Origin: Garcia nutans
Lineage: Eukaryota; Streptophyta; Magnoliopsida; Malpighiales; Euphorbiaceae
Assembly (NCBI GenBank): GCA_947685225.1
Contig: CANTUV010000003.1
Span: 7,076,001-7,140,000, forward strand
Direction of reading: 5' to 3'
DNA length: 64,000 nucleotides
Positions 43,904 through 55,095 of this stretch are shown piece after piece. Under the pieces are notes generated by a model. It had not been told where the DNA came from, ran no database searches, and saw nothing but the letters and a program-made list of their open reading frames with translations. The position numbers were made by a program, and so were the translations under genes. Numbering within the stretch: the first letter of the stretch is position 1; each line of letters begins with the position of its first letter.

Positions 43904-46115
43904 ATGCATGCTTCAAGGTTAAGAACTCATTCTAATGCTGAGTTATTAGAGTTTATCCGGCATCATGAAGATGGGAATATAGATCTACTAGCCGGGATGC
44001 CGCTTCATCGTAGTTTAATCCAAAAGAGTACGGTAATTCTTTCTTCTTCTCTTTTTTTTATATTCTTTATTATTTATTCTTTATTTTTTTATTATTTATT
44101 CTTTATTATTTTTTATGCTTGTCTTTATTTTTGTTTTTTTAGAAAATTTAGGAAAAATATATTAATTTAAGCAGATAGAATAATATGTAATTACTTGGTA
44201 TTAACTTATCTGGCTCCGTGTTAGCGTGATCGTTGCGTTGTTCGGACCAAAGGGTGTATCTACAAAGCTCGATAATGGTATGATGTAGCGCCTTCTCGGG
44301 TAAGGCGGATTATCCGAGATTACGGCTTTGAGAGCTTCATCTTACAACTACCATCCGAGGAGTATCTGATAGATCGGAGCATAGTCCAGGCACTTGCAGA
44401 ACGATGGTTGGACACAACTCATACTTTTCACTTGCCCATTGGAGAGATGATAATTGGTCCGGTCGACTTTGCTGCTATAACAGGCCTTTGGTATGATGGC
44501 GTTCCGGTTCCTTTGACCAACGATATTTTGACATTTGAAGAAATTCAGCAATTAATTGGTATGGAACCATCATATTATGGGCCTTTTAAAATAAAAATTG
44601 AGCCAATTCGTAGTTATTGGATGAACAACGAAGGATGGGTTCGCAGAGACACGGCCCAACAGTATGCTCGAGGATTTTTGTTATATTTGCTTGGATCGAC
44701 CATCTTAGGCAGCACTGAATCCGCCATTCATTTGTCAGTGTTGAGGGCCCTTTCTTATTTTAGGACAGTACCACTTTATGGCTGGGGTGAAACTGGTCTC
44801 GCCTGTATTTACCATGGTCTTGACAAAATTTGCCAAAACAAGAAGTCTTTTTGCTTGATGGTGGTTGTCGAGGTATTCTTCTTCCACCAATGTCAATTTC
44901 ATTCTTTTCTTGTATGAATTTGATCTCTATTGTTATTACAGGCATGGGCATATGAACACAACCTTGTGAGGGCACCTAGTATTTCCCGAGAGAGAATCGG
45001 GTATCCGAGATTAAATTTCTGGTTGTCTGATCGTGTGGAAATTCCCGGCTCTCACCATGTGCACACTCAACGCTTCGTGCTGAGCCACTTAACCTGGGAC
45101 CAGGTAAAATAGCATTAGTATACTTTAAAATTTATGTGAAAGTTTACCTACCGTATGTTATTTTGCAGGTGAATTTGGCCTGGTAAAACCCAGAAGAACG
45201 GACAAACTGATCTCCCTTCATGAATGTTGCACTATCTTTCCAACATACTCGCCGAGTCATCGCTGGCCCAGTGTCTAGTGGCTGGTTTCTCGGAGAGAGA
45301 CTTTATGAGTGGTTTCTTGGTCCAGAGCAGCGGAGGGTCCTGATGCATTGCCTGGAATATACTTTAAATATCATATCAATGCCGGAGGAAGCATGGTGGT
45401 TGGCCCGACACAGTCATGATGTTGAGATATTTCTCCATCCACCAGGTGCATTTTATGCCCATTTTATTCAACTAAGGCTCTTGAACTTTGATGTATCGCC
45501 TATTGGTGTATGGGAAATTCCCAAAGAAAATGACAGTAGAGATGAAGAGGAACATCATGGAGAGGTAGGAGAATTCATTCCACATCTCGGGGCTAGCACT
45601 TCTCAGGTAAAACTTTTACCACTTTTCCTTTGCAATCACTTCTTTCTTATCTTATTTTTTGATGATTGTTGTAGGTTGCTAGCTTATTTGATCATGAGGC
45701 TGGACCTTCTTTTACTGCCCCTTTGTTTGCTCATTCTAGTCCGCTTGATGTGCCATCTCTTCCACAAGGGATGCTTGAAGAACAAAATAAAAAACTTTAA
45801 GAAGAGTTGGCCGCTAGTCGTCAGCAGGCTTCTCATTTTGAAAATTTGTATCATCAATCGGAACAAAATTTTTGAGACTTCCATTTTCAGGGGATGAGGG
45901 ATCCTGGTGCTTCTTCATCTAGAGGCCCCCAAACTGATGACCATGAGATCCTTTCATCTACTTCTGATGAGGACCGTGACATATCGAAACTTCAAGGTAA
46001 TAGGGATTTTGGTGCTCCTGCTTCGGACAAACTCGGGACGAGTAATTTGCCTCCTCCTCCAATAGGCAACGACTTTTTCAGGGCTTTATTTGATGACCTA
46101 CCACCACCTTCTTAG
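43904..46115 (+). pseudogene. Antisense PMD gene of Tat2 (five exons)
   Basis: Exons by GT/AG and comparison with Tat1: 43904-44032, 44225-44872, 44942-45103, 45169-45606, 45675-46115. Exon 2 carries the plant mobile domain signature: ALAERWLDTTHTFHLPIGEM, then a DFAAITGLWYDGVPV block, followed by STILGSTESAIHLSVLRAL. Exon 4 has RRVIAGPVSSGWFLGERLYE. Exon 5 has a coiled-coil-like MLEEQNKKL segment and a Ser/Asp-rich tail. Stops: TAA at 44273-44275, TAA in the first codons of exon 4, and two in exon 5. An intron present in Tat1 (2812-2893) is deleted here with flanking bases. This strand could not be spliced from genomic gag-pol RNA. Confidence 0.78.
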
Positions 46116-46515
46116 TGACGTATAAATATTGTATCAATTGTATAAACATTGTACAATAAGCATAAAAATAATAATGACAATATATAATTTCCATCTTTAC
46201 TGTAACTCTCTTTTTTTTCATCATTACTGTGCCACAATTATTATACTTTCTTTTTCATATTTTAACATTTACACAGCATCACCACAAAAGCCAAATGCAA
46301 CACGGTAAAGTAATTTCGTCGCTAATTCTTTTCCTCATACAACATGGTCTCGCCCCTTTCCCAACACCTTTTCCTTATCAATTTTGGAAAAGTTTATTTC
46401 CTCTATATAAATCACCTTTCACGCCATAATTTCATACATACAGAAACCAAAAGACTTTTCATTTCAACGTAAAAACTCCTTTTTAACAATTTTGATTTTC
46501 CTTCATTCATCAACC
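46116..46515 (+). promoter_or_regulatory. Spacer with TATA-like box before antisense gene 2 (Tat2)
   Basis: TATATAAAT at 46404-46412, 104-112 bp upstream of ATG 46516, in the same place as ATATAAAT at 3551-3558 in Tat1. The remainder is T-rich non-coding sequence that probably holds the 3' end of the PMD gene. Confidence 0.55.
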
Positions 46516-47838
46516 ATGACCGAACTTCATTTAATGAAGATAAAAATTCTATTTAAGAATATGGATGCCATTCACTGGAAGCATATTTCGTGGTCAAAAC
46601 TTGATATTTTAAAGTGTTTTCAAAATGTGAAATTGGACCACTCCTTTTTACATGCCATGGCTTCTTTTTGGAATGTGGATTCTAGGACATTTAAAATTAA
46701 TGGCTTTGAAATATGTCCTTTGATTGAAGAATTTGAGGCCATCCTCGGATATCCAAATAATCAACAAATGGCATTACCCACATTGATTTCCAAGACTCAA
46801 TAAAAGATGCAGATGTTATTTCAAATTTTAAAGCCCGAAGTTCTTCAGTTGATGAGAGGTGAGAAAATTCTACTTGCTCCCTTGGTTGATTTTTGTCTCT
46901 CTCATTTGGCTCCTACTAAGGCGTGGGGATGTATGCTTTGTCTTTGCTTGCTAGGCCAATTCTTGCTTGTTTCTACTGATGGCGATATTGATCCACGAGT
47001 ATTGGATAGCATGGACCAAATGGAAGGAGGCTTGTCGCCGGTACCTGTGATCTTAGCCGAGACTTTAGTTGGATTAGACCAACTTAAGTCAGGATTGTCA
47101 AAGAGACTGACCGGGAGTCCATTGTTGCTTCATGTAATTACCTAAACTGCCCTTTCGAATTTTCAATTTAGGTTTTCCTTTTCTTCTTTTCTTTATTGCT
47201 CTAATTTTTGCTTAGTCCGCCCATGTGGGTTTTTGGAACTAGCGAGCTATCCTGATTTTTGCCAAAGCTTCCCTTGCAGGTTTTCAACTTAGAGAACTTT
47301 TTTTTAGCTACTCTAATTTTTGCCTAGTCACCCCATATGGGTTTTCGGAACTAGCGAGCTGTCCTGATTTCTGCCTAAGCTGCCCTTGCGGTTTTCAACT
47401 TAGCGGACTCTTTTTTTTTTAATTTAATTTCCCTCACAGATTTGGCTTCAGGAGCGTCTTTGCTTGCTTGATACTCCATCCATGGATTTTGCCAGATATC
47501 TGCCACGACATCATTTTGCTAGGAAGCTACTCCATCTTGTTTCTTCATATGGTGACTAGGTTGACTGGATCCACTCACTCGCTGAAGTCAACATCTGTTG
47601 GTTGGTACCTTGGTGGAAGATTTCTTGAGTCAACATGTGGACATACTTGATGTATGTTCCTCTTGCTGCCCTTCATCGACGTACTTGCTATGATCCCCGC
47701 CGACTTAGCCATCAGTATGGAGCTGAGCCTCGCGATTCTGACTTTACTCCCGACTTAGACATGCCTTGCTTGACTGAAGTCTATTTGGATCGGTTGAGGC
47801 AAAGCTGGCCTACACGTTACACTTATCGTCTGCCATAG
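46516..47838 (+). pseudogene. Antisense DUF7745-like gene of Tat2
   Basis: Exons 46516-47133 and 47440-47838, intron GT at 47134 and AG at 47438-47439. Domain blocks in order: SFLHAMASFWNVDSRTF, ICPLIEEFEAILGY, SPVPVILAETLVGL, then in exon 2 RYLPRHHFARKLLH, WLVPWWKIS and MYVPLAALHRRTCYDPRRL. These match the DUF7745 family, repeat-associated proteins of unknown function in eudicots. Stops: TAA at about 46801, TAG in exon 2 where Tat1 has TGG (D-W-V-D-W), and another near 47625. The start is the first ATG after the TATA-like box. Confidence 0.75.
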
Positions 47839-48252
47839 ATTTTACATTTGTCAATTCAGAAAGTGTATTATTAGGATGAAAAAATAATTAAAGTGATAAT
47901 AAGAGATGTTTATTTTCCTTTTTATAATTTGTCATCACCTTTTGCTATTGTGTTTATTTATTTCATCCATATCTTGTCAAATACTTATAACAATGCACAT
48001 AGAACAATTTTAACATTAATTCTATTTTATTAAATTGGGGAACAACCAAACATAAAGCCAGCATACACAAGATTACTCCTGTTGCCAACTAGCCCTTTCG
48101 AGTTTTCTAATTGATGATTTTCTCTCATTTAGCCCTAATTGTTGCCTGGCATGCCCTTTTGGGTTTTTGGAACTTGCGGACTGCTCTAAATTTTGTCTAG
48201 GCCGCCCTTTTTGGGTTTTCAACCTAGTGAGCTCTTTTTTCTTTTCTTTTTT
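47839..48252. other. Tail-to-tail spacer between antisense gene 2 and pol (Tat2)
   Basis: Non-coding. The right part (about 48080-48235) repeats the 'gcctag...cccttt.gggttt' and 'aacctagtgagct' motifs of the neighbouring intron, as in Tat1 (5222-5380). Confidence 0.55.
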
Positions 48253-49378
48253 TTATACATAAAACCTCTTCAGTCTATCAATGTTCACTGGCTTACTAAA
48301 CTCATTCCCACCCATGTTCGATAGCTTCACTGCACCCTTGTTCATGACTTGCTTCACGACATATGGCCCTTCCCAGCTAGGCCTAAACTTCCCTCTCGGA
48401 TCAGATACATTAGGCTTACATTGCCTCAACAACAAATCCCTGACTCTGAGTTTTTTTTATCTTAACCCTTCTATTATAGGCCCGAGCTATCTTCTTTTGA
48501 TAGAGTTGGTGATGATACAGTGCCTTTAACCTTCTCTCCTTTAGTAAAGCTAACTGTGTGTATCTGCTCGCTACCCACTCTATTTCAGGCAGTTCAGCTT
48601 CCAAGACCACTCTCAATGACTTGATCTCAATTTCAATTGGCAACACTGCTTCCATCCCATAAACCAAAGAGAACGGTGTCATTCCAGTAGGTGTTCGCAC
48701 ACTTGTTCTATATCCCCATAAAGCAAAAGGAAGCATCTCTGACCAATCCCTGTAAGTCTTGGTCATCTTGGACAGTTGTCTTGTTTGTTGCTTCTACCGC
48801 ACCATTAGCCTTGGTCTATAAGGAGAGGATATGTGATGATGGATTCGGTACTTCGAGAATAAATCCTTAACTGCTCCTTGAAACTGCACCCCATTGTCTA
48901 ATATCACACTGTGCGGGACTCCATATCTGCAGATGAGGTTCTTTTCAATAAATCTAGCCATTTGACTTGCACCTAGTTTGTTAAAGGATTCAGCTTCCAC
49001 CCATTTGGAAAAATAATCTACCGCTACTATAATGAAACAGTGACCGTTTGAGGCTGTCGGATGTATCTCCCCTATAATGTCGATCCCCCAAGTGGCAAAG
49101 GGCCAGGGTGAAGACATAAAATGCAATTTCTCGGGAGGCATGTGATTCAAGTTACCATACATCTGACATTGTTGGCACTTCTTTACGAACTCAATACAAT
49201 CTCTCTCCATGGTCAACCAGTAGTAACATTGTCGAATAATCTTCTTAACTAGGGCTAAACCACTCATATGCGGTCCGCAACTTTCTGCATGTATTTCTAA
49301 CATGATATGCTCCACTTCAGGCTTCCTTAAACATCTCAAATGCACCCCCATCAGGTCATCTTCGATATAACTCTCCAT
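48253..49378 (-). pseudogene. pol: Integrase and pol C-terminus, Tat2
   Basis: The 194-residue open part has the His-His-Cys-Cys zinc segment (HAESCGPHMSG, CQQCQMYG), WGIDIIG with the first Asp, and VILDNGVQF with the second Asp. A frameshift near 48800 removes the Glu motif. The C-terminal part continues with FALWGYRTSVRTP and VYGMEAVLPIE, then FRPSWEGPY to KLKRFYV, stop at 48253. Better preserved than the Tat1 copy. Confidence 0.88.
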
Positions 49379-49980
49379 GGAATGTAATGTATTGCAATGA
49401 CCACCGCCTTATAGCTCTTCTTTCTTTTTTTGTTGCCCCCGATGGGTATTCCCTTTCCTCCAAAAATTGCCTTATAGTATCATACCACGCATCATGGTTT
49501 GTATCAATTTCCATGATTGTCTCATATTCATAGCAAGGAGTTGATGAACTGGTCAAAATCAGAGACTTAAGGAATAAGCTGACAGGATTTTCCCGTACCG
49601 AAGCCAATGTAGCTAGGGCATCAGCCATCTGATTTTCTTCTCTTGATAGATGTATAAATCTACACTCCTTAAAGTTCTTCTTCATCATGGTCAAGTAATG
49701 GTGGTATGGTTTTAATTTTTCTTCTTTCAATTCCCACTCTCCATTTACCTGGGATACTACTAGCAATGAATCACCAAAAACTTCCACTTTATCCACCTTC
49801 ATAATCATTAGGGTTTCCAAACCAAAAGTACAATCTTCGTGCTCCACCATATTATTGCTTTTTGGCTAAAGGGATAAGTTCCCCTTTGGGTGATTCTAGT
49901 ATGACTCCCAAACCTGCTCCTTTCCTGTTTACTGCTCCTTCAAAATACATTTTCCACCCTTGTACTTCAGTTGTCTTTAA
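49356..49980 (-). pseudogene. pol: Second, archaeal-type RNase H, Tat2
   Basis: Encodes MYFEGAVNRKGAGLGVIL, in which the first acidic residue is Glu where Tat1 has Asp (FDGA), then VEHEDCTFGLETL, GDSLLVVSQVNGEW and EENQMADALATLAS. A break near 49851 separates the first motif from the rest. Confidence 0.75.
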
Positions 49981-51460
49981 ATGTTCATCCGGAAATTCCA
50001 AGACTACCTCTTCACTATCTGGTAATGGTTGTTGGGCCAGGAATTCTGCCACCGCTCTACCTTTGATTGTTTTCCTGGTTACATACTTAATCTCAAATTC
50101 TTCTAATATTATTAACCATCGACTGTATTTCCCAATCAAAGAGGGTGTCTCCCTTAAGTACTTCATTGGGTCCAACCTGGAAATTGCTTGCACACTATAC
50201 GATTGAAAGTAATGCCGCAACTTCTTAGAAGACCAAACCATGGCTATACAGGTCTTTTCAAAGATACTATACTTAATTTCATAAGGTAGGAGCTTTCTAC
50301 TGAAGTAGTAAACTGCATGCTCAATCCCTGACTCATCTGCTTGGGCTAGCATGGCTCCTATTGACTCTTCTTCTATTGCTAAGAATAGTAATAGAGGTTT
50401 TCCGGGTTTAGGTGGTTTTAAAATAGGTGGATTTAGCAAATACTCTTTTATTCGCTCAAAGGCCTTTTGACACTCTTCATTTCATATGACTGGCTGATTC
50501 TTTTTAAGCAATTTGAAGATAGGCTCACAGATTGTTGTGAGTTTTGCTATAAATCTGCTAATGTATTGTAATTTACCGATGAATCCCCAAACTTCTCTCT
50601 GTGTCTTCGAGGCTGGCATATCCCTAATTGCTTTAACTTTGTCAGAATCAATCTCAATGCCATTCAGACCAATCACATATCCCAATAATTTGCCTGAGGT
50701 AACCCAAACACACACTTCTTTGGGTTTAATCTTAGCTTATATTTCAAAGCTCTATCGAAAAATAATTCTAAGTTTTGAAAGTGTTGTTCCCTTGTATTCG
50801 ATTTTACCATCATATCATCAACATATACTTCAACTTTTTTGTGCATCATGTCATGAAATAGTGTGGTGGCCATCCTTTGGTAGGTTGCTACAGCATTTTT
50901 TAAGACGAACGACATCACCCTATAACAAAATATACCCCCATGTAGTAATGAAAGCAGTTTTGGCTTTATCCTCTTGAGCCATTAACACTTGGTTGTATCC
51001 GGAAAATCCATCTACAAATGAGTGTAGCATGCTAGAGGCTACACTATCAATGAGAACATCTATATGGGGTAAAGGAAAATCATCTTTAGGGTAAGCCTTG
51101 TTCAAATCTCTATAGTTCACACAGACCCTTATTCTTCCATCTTTCTTTGGCATGAGTACTATGTTGGCTAGCCAATCTGCATATTCTATTACTTCAAGGA
51201 ACTTCTCTTGTATTTGTTTAGTGACCTCTTCTTTAACCAATTCAGCCCACTCAAGTCTTAATCGCCTAAGCTTTTGTTTGATAGGTTTTATGTGAGTGTA
51301 AGTAGGAAAAAGATGTTCGGCTATGTCTCGATCTATACCAGGCATATCCTCATAAGACCAAGCAAATACTTCTTCATATTTTTTAAATATTTTTTCAAAT
51401 CTCTCTCTCTCATTAGGAGTAAGGTCGGATGCTATGCTAATGTTTTTAGGATTTTCGGTT
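49981..51460 (-). pseudogene. pol: Reverse transcriptase and canonical RNase H, Tat2
   Basis: RT starts after the DRDIAEHLFPTYTHIKP block. It has NIVLMPKKDGRIRVCVNYRD, PLPHIDVLIDS and FVDGFSGYNQVLMAQ, then after a frameshift at about 50920 LKNAVATYQRM and YVDDMMVKS (50808-50826, catalytic pair intact). A further break near 50482 leads to RNase H: LLLFLAIEEESIGAML and YYFSRKLLPYE. Confidence 0.88.
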
Positions 51461-52680
51461 GTTCCCAAATTTAAAGATTGTGTGTTAATAGAATTAATAT
51501 TAAAGATGCTCATGTAACTGCTATTTCCAATACCAACTCCGGGAAGGTAGTTCATGCTCTTCATCATATTCAAGACTTTGGAGTCCACCACTTCATCATC
51601 AGAAATTGCAGCTACTTGGAAACCATTGAGAGGTCTCTCAATCATTAGTGCATTAATAATCTCATTATCTTCGGCCTCGATGAGCACTGTCTCATCTCCG
51701 TTAGGGAACTTGATCTTTTGATGAAGGGTGGAAGGAACTCCACCAAGAGGATGAAACCATGGTCATCCCAAGAGTAAGGTGAAGGTAACAGGTATGTCCA
51801 AAACCAAAAATTCAACAATAGATTCAATTGGACCAACCTTGACAGCAGCTTTGAAAGTTCCTTCGGCATGTCTCTTAGTGTTGTCATAAGCCCGAATGGT
51901 TACCTCGGTCGGTTTTAGATCCCATGTTGACATGGCTAGCTTTGGAAATATTTTAAGTGGACAAACATTTATGGCGGACCCATCATCGACCATCATACAT
52001 GCAGTCCTTTTCCCTTTGATTTCTATTTTGATAAAGAGAGGGCGGATGTGATCTCTCCCCTCTTCCGGTAAATCCGCATCTGAGAAAGAAACCGCTCCCA
52101 TATTAACTCCGCTCTTCTCTTGAATATCTTCACATTTCATTACTCCTCCAATTTTTATGAAGTTGATCAGCTCCTCCGATGTTGTGGAGGTAGAGATTGG
52201 CATGCTAGCTAAGGCCTTGGCCATAGTTTCTCGGTGCTTTTTAGAAGTAGCCAATAAGTCCTAAATGCTAACACTTGCTTGGGTTCTTTTCAATTGTTTG
52301 AGTACAGCATCATCTTCCTCTTCTTTATTCCCTACTTCAACTTCCTTCCCCTTATTAGTTTCTACTTCCTTAGGCGGTGGCCTTGCATAAGGCTTAACGG
52401 ATCTAGTGTTCATTACCTCATCTTCTTCGGGCTCGGACCAAGTCCATTCCTCCTTCTTGGTCACAAGATCATCATCACTATCGCTTGAGTCCCAAAACCC
52501 ATTGACAACATAAATTTCTACTTCTTTACCCACCATAGCTTGCTTAATTTCGCCAAATACCTCTTCTTCTTTGGTTTCTTCTCCACCCACATCTTGGAAA
52601 GAAGACATGACAAAATCTTCATGCAAACCCCCTCCAATCATGAAGGTTGCCGGTGGTGGTATCCTACTGAACTTTGGTAA
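51461..52680 (-). pseudogene. pol: Protease and truncated G-patch/linker, Tat2
   Basis: Protease site VDDGSAINVCP at about 51960-51992. The downstream linker shows YLPGVGIGNSS and then jumps directly to sequence that in Tat1 lies about 160 residues later, so most of the G-patch-like segment is deleted in frame. The upstream acidic linker has a stop at about 52261. Confidence 0.82.
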
Positions 52681-52690
52681 TGGGTTGTCT

Positions 52691-53952
52691 TTATGTGTTT
52701 CGCTTATTGGGCTCGGGCAACTTCCCACTATCAATTAGATTTTGGATTTCATGCCTCAATCTCACACATCTATCAGTGTCATGCCCTTGCATTTGATGAA
52801 ACTGACAAAATGCTTTAGTGTCGAAATTAAGTGGGAGATGGTTAGGCAATGGATGAGGATTTAAGGGTTGTAACAATCCCTTCCTTTGTAGCTTATTGAG
52901 AACCCAAGACATTGGTTTCCCCAATTTCGAAAACTGTCTCCTTGTTCCTTCGCTAGTAGCGTTAACACCTACCGCCTTTTGCATGCTTTGGCTACCAGAT
53001 TGTTAGTTTCCTTTCCCGTTCCTTCTTGTTGAAAAATGGTTCTTCCCTCTCTCTCATTCTTCAATTTGCAAACCATCTTGGAGAAGGTCTTTGAAATCAT
53101 GGATGAGTGTATGAGACATCCTCTCACGAAGACTAAGCAACACCCCTCTCACAATCATCCTTATTTGATTGGATTCATCGAGCCTCTTCTTGAGCAAAGC
53201 GGCCTTGTTTCTCCATCTCTTCACATAATCCACAAAATTCTCATTTGACCTTTGCCTAATGGACTCCACTTCCATTAAGGTAACTTCCATCTCGATATTA
53301 TACCCATATTATTGGATGAAGGCTTTGTAAAGCAGATCCCAACTCTTTTGTGTTCCCCCATCTAAGGTATTGAACCAATTTTGGACAACAGGGTCCAATG
53401 AGAGCATAAAGTACCTTAGAGTTTGAGCCTTAGTAGCTTGGGCAGACTGCATAGCAGTGATATACTGCTTCGCATGGAGATGAGGATTTCCGGTTCCATC
53501 AAACTTCGCAAAAGATGGCATCTTGAACTTCTACGAAACTTCTTCATCTAGCTCAAATAATTTGTCAACTTCGGACATTTCCTCGATTTTCAGTTTCTTC
53601 TCAAATTTCTTTTCTAAATCAACAGTCATCTTTTTAACATCAGAAGTTTCGGTCTTCTCCATAGTTGATCTTTCAACAATCTTCGGTTCTTTCTTCTTGT
53701 CTTGAGGATCTTGGTAGTATTGAGCCCAATCATCATCATCATCAATGATCACCTTTTCGTCATCAAAAATCCACTTCACCAACTTTAGTCTTCCCTTTGT
53801 CCTTTGGCTTCTTAGTGCTAGCAGATGTCTCGGCGTGATTTTCTAAAATTGCAGTCAATTGGTTCTTCATGGTCTCAGCTAGGGCCTCTTTTATTTCTTC
53901 CATTTTGGCATTGAGGGCTTCATCCACCGTTCTTTGAATTTGTTCAGGCTCC
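52691..53952 (-). pseudogene. gag: gag, Tat2
   Basis: Starts MEPEQIQRTVDEALNAKMEE at 53952. Core blocks WFNTLDGGTQKSWDLLYKAF and NFVDYVKRWRNKA; CHHC knuckle CQFHQMQGHDTDRC near 52770-52811. Breaks: a frameshift near 53770, TAG near 53530 where Tat1 has a Tyr codon, TAA near 53310 where Tat1 has AAA, and one near 53050. Confidence 0.88.
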
Positions 53953-55077
53953 ATTGCTTTTGGTGAAAAAGAGATTGAGTCGTTGCTAGATACTTCATCT
54001 CCGGCATAGGTCAGATTGTTGTAAGCTTTTGAACTATCGTAATCCAGGGCTGTGAGCCAGAGAGGATCAATGATATGAGATGCAAATGTATGCATGTATG
54101 CATGTATGCACAAACAATTAACAAAGAAAGATAATTAGGACATTCCTTCCAACCTTATAACATCCACACACGAATGGCGAGTCCCTTTTTCTAGGTACAT
54201 GGTTAACAAAATAACAACATGGGGTACCTTGTTTTCAAAAATTTCCCTCGGACGTTTCAACCAATAGTTATATTTTCAAAAATGGAAATCAATTTATGAT
54301 AATTTCCATTAATTAGGTTTTAATCCATTTATCCAACTAAAGTAGCTTTTATACTATATTGGATTAAAACTAAATTAAAAGGTTTATTATAAATAGATTT
54401 CTTACTTGAAAAAGTAATTAATGATTCATGCCAAAAACAAGCCCATGATTAATTATTTCTTAGTATAAACTAGGCTCTCAATTGATTTTTGGTATTTCAT
54501 AATTGACCTAAATATTTTGCAAGCTCTTTCTAAGCCCATTGTAAAAAGATTTTAGAGAAAATGGATTTTGGGCTTAGTATTTAAGCCTTGAGAAAAAGAA
54601 TTTTTGATTTGGAAAAGTTTAAAAACCATCTTAAAAATTTGAAAATAGCTTTGGTCTTTTGGACTTTAAAGAAAATTTTATTTCGAGCTTACAATGTACT
54701 TAGGTCATATTAGAAAAGAGCAAACCAAATAAGCCATGATTTAAGCCAAGACAAATTAACCATAGTCAAACAACAAGCATTTGGTGTAAAAACCTAAGGA
54801 AATTAACTAGGCCAATTACATGAGCTTTAGTCTTTGGGTAAAAAAGGCTTAGGTTCCCATAGCAAGTATATACCAAATGGTACGAGGCTATGAGTGGTTA
54901 TGCCATGCTCGATCTCCATACCTTGAGTGAAAGTATGGTATCCCTTACATAACACAACACAGGCAACACGGGCATCCTAACTCATGCACACGATGCAATC
55001 TAGTATGATGCAATGGAGAATATCATTATAATAAAGAATAGAATAATATAAAGACCAACGGAATCAACTTCTCTTAT
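53953..55077 (-). other. Leader (5' UTR) of Tat2
   Basis: Colinear with the Tat1 leader. No gene seen. Confidence 0.8.
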
Positions 55078-55094
55078 CCCCAGTGGAGTCGCCA
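55078..55094 (-). other. Primer binding site, tRNA-Arg (Tat2)
   Basis: The minus strand reads TGGCGACTCCACTGGGG, one mismatch to the complement of the plant tRNA-Arg (ACG) 3' end, one base from the LTR end. Confidence 0.88.
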
Positions 55095-55095
55095 T

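Noticed and set aside
43904..47838. Free-standing host PMD and DUF7745 genes
   Set aside because: The same pair occurs at the same place, tail to tail with pol, in two independent Tat copies, so it belongs to the element.
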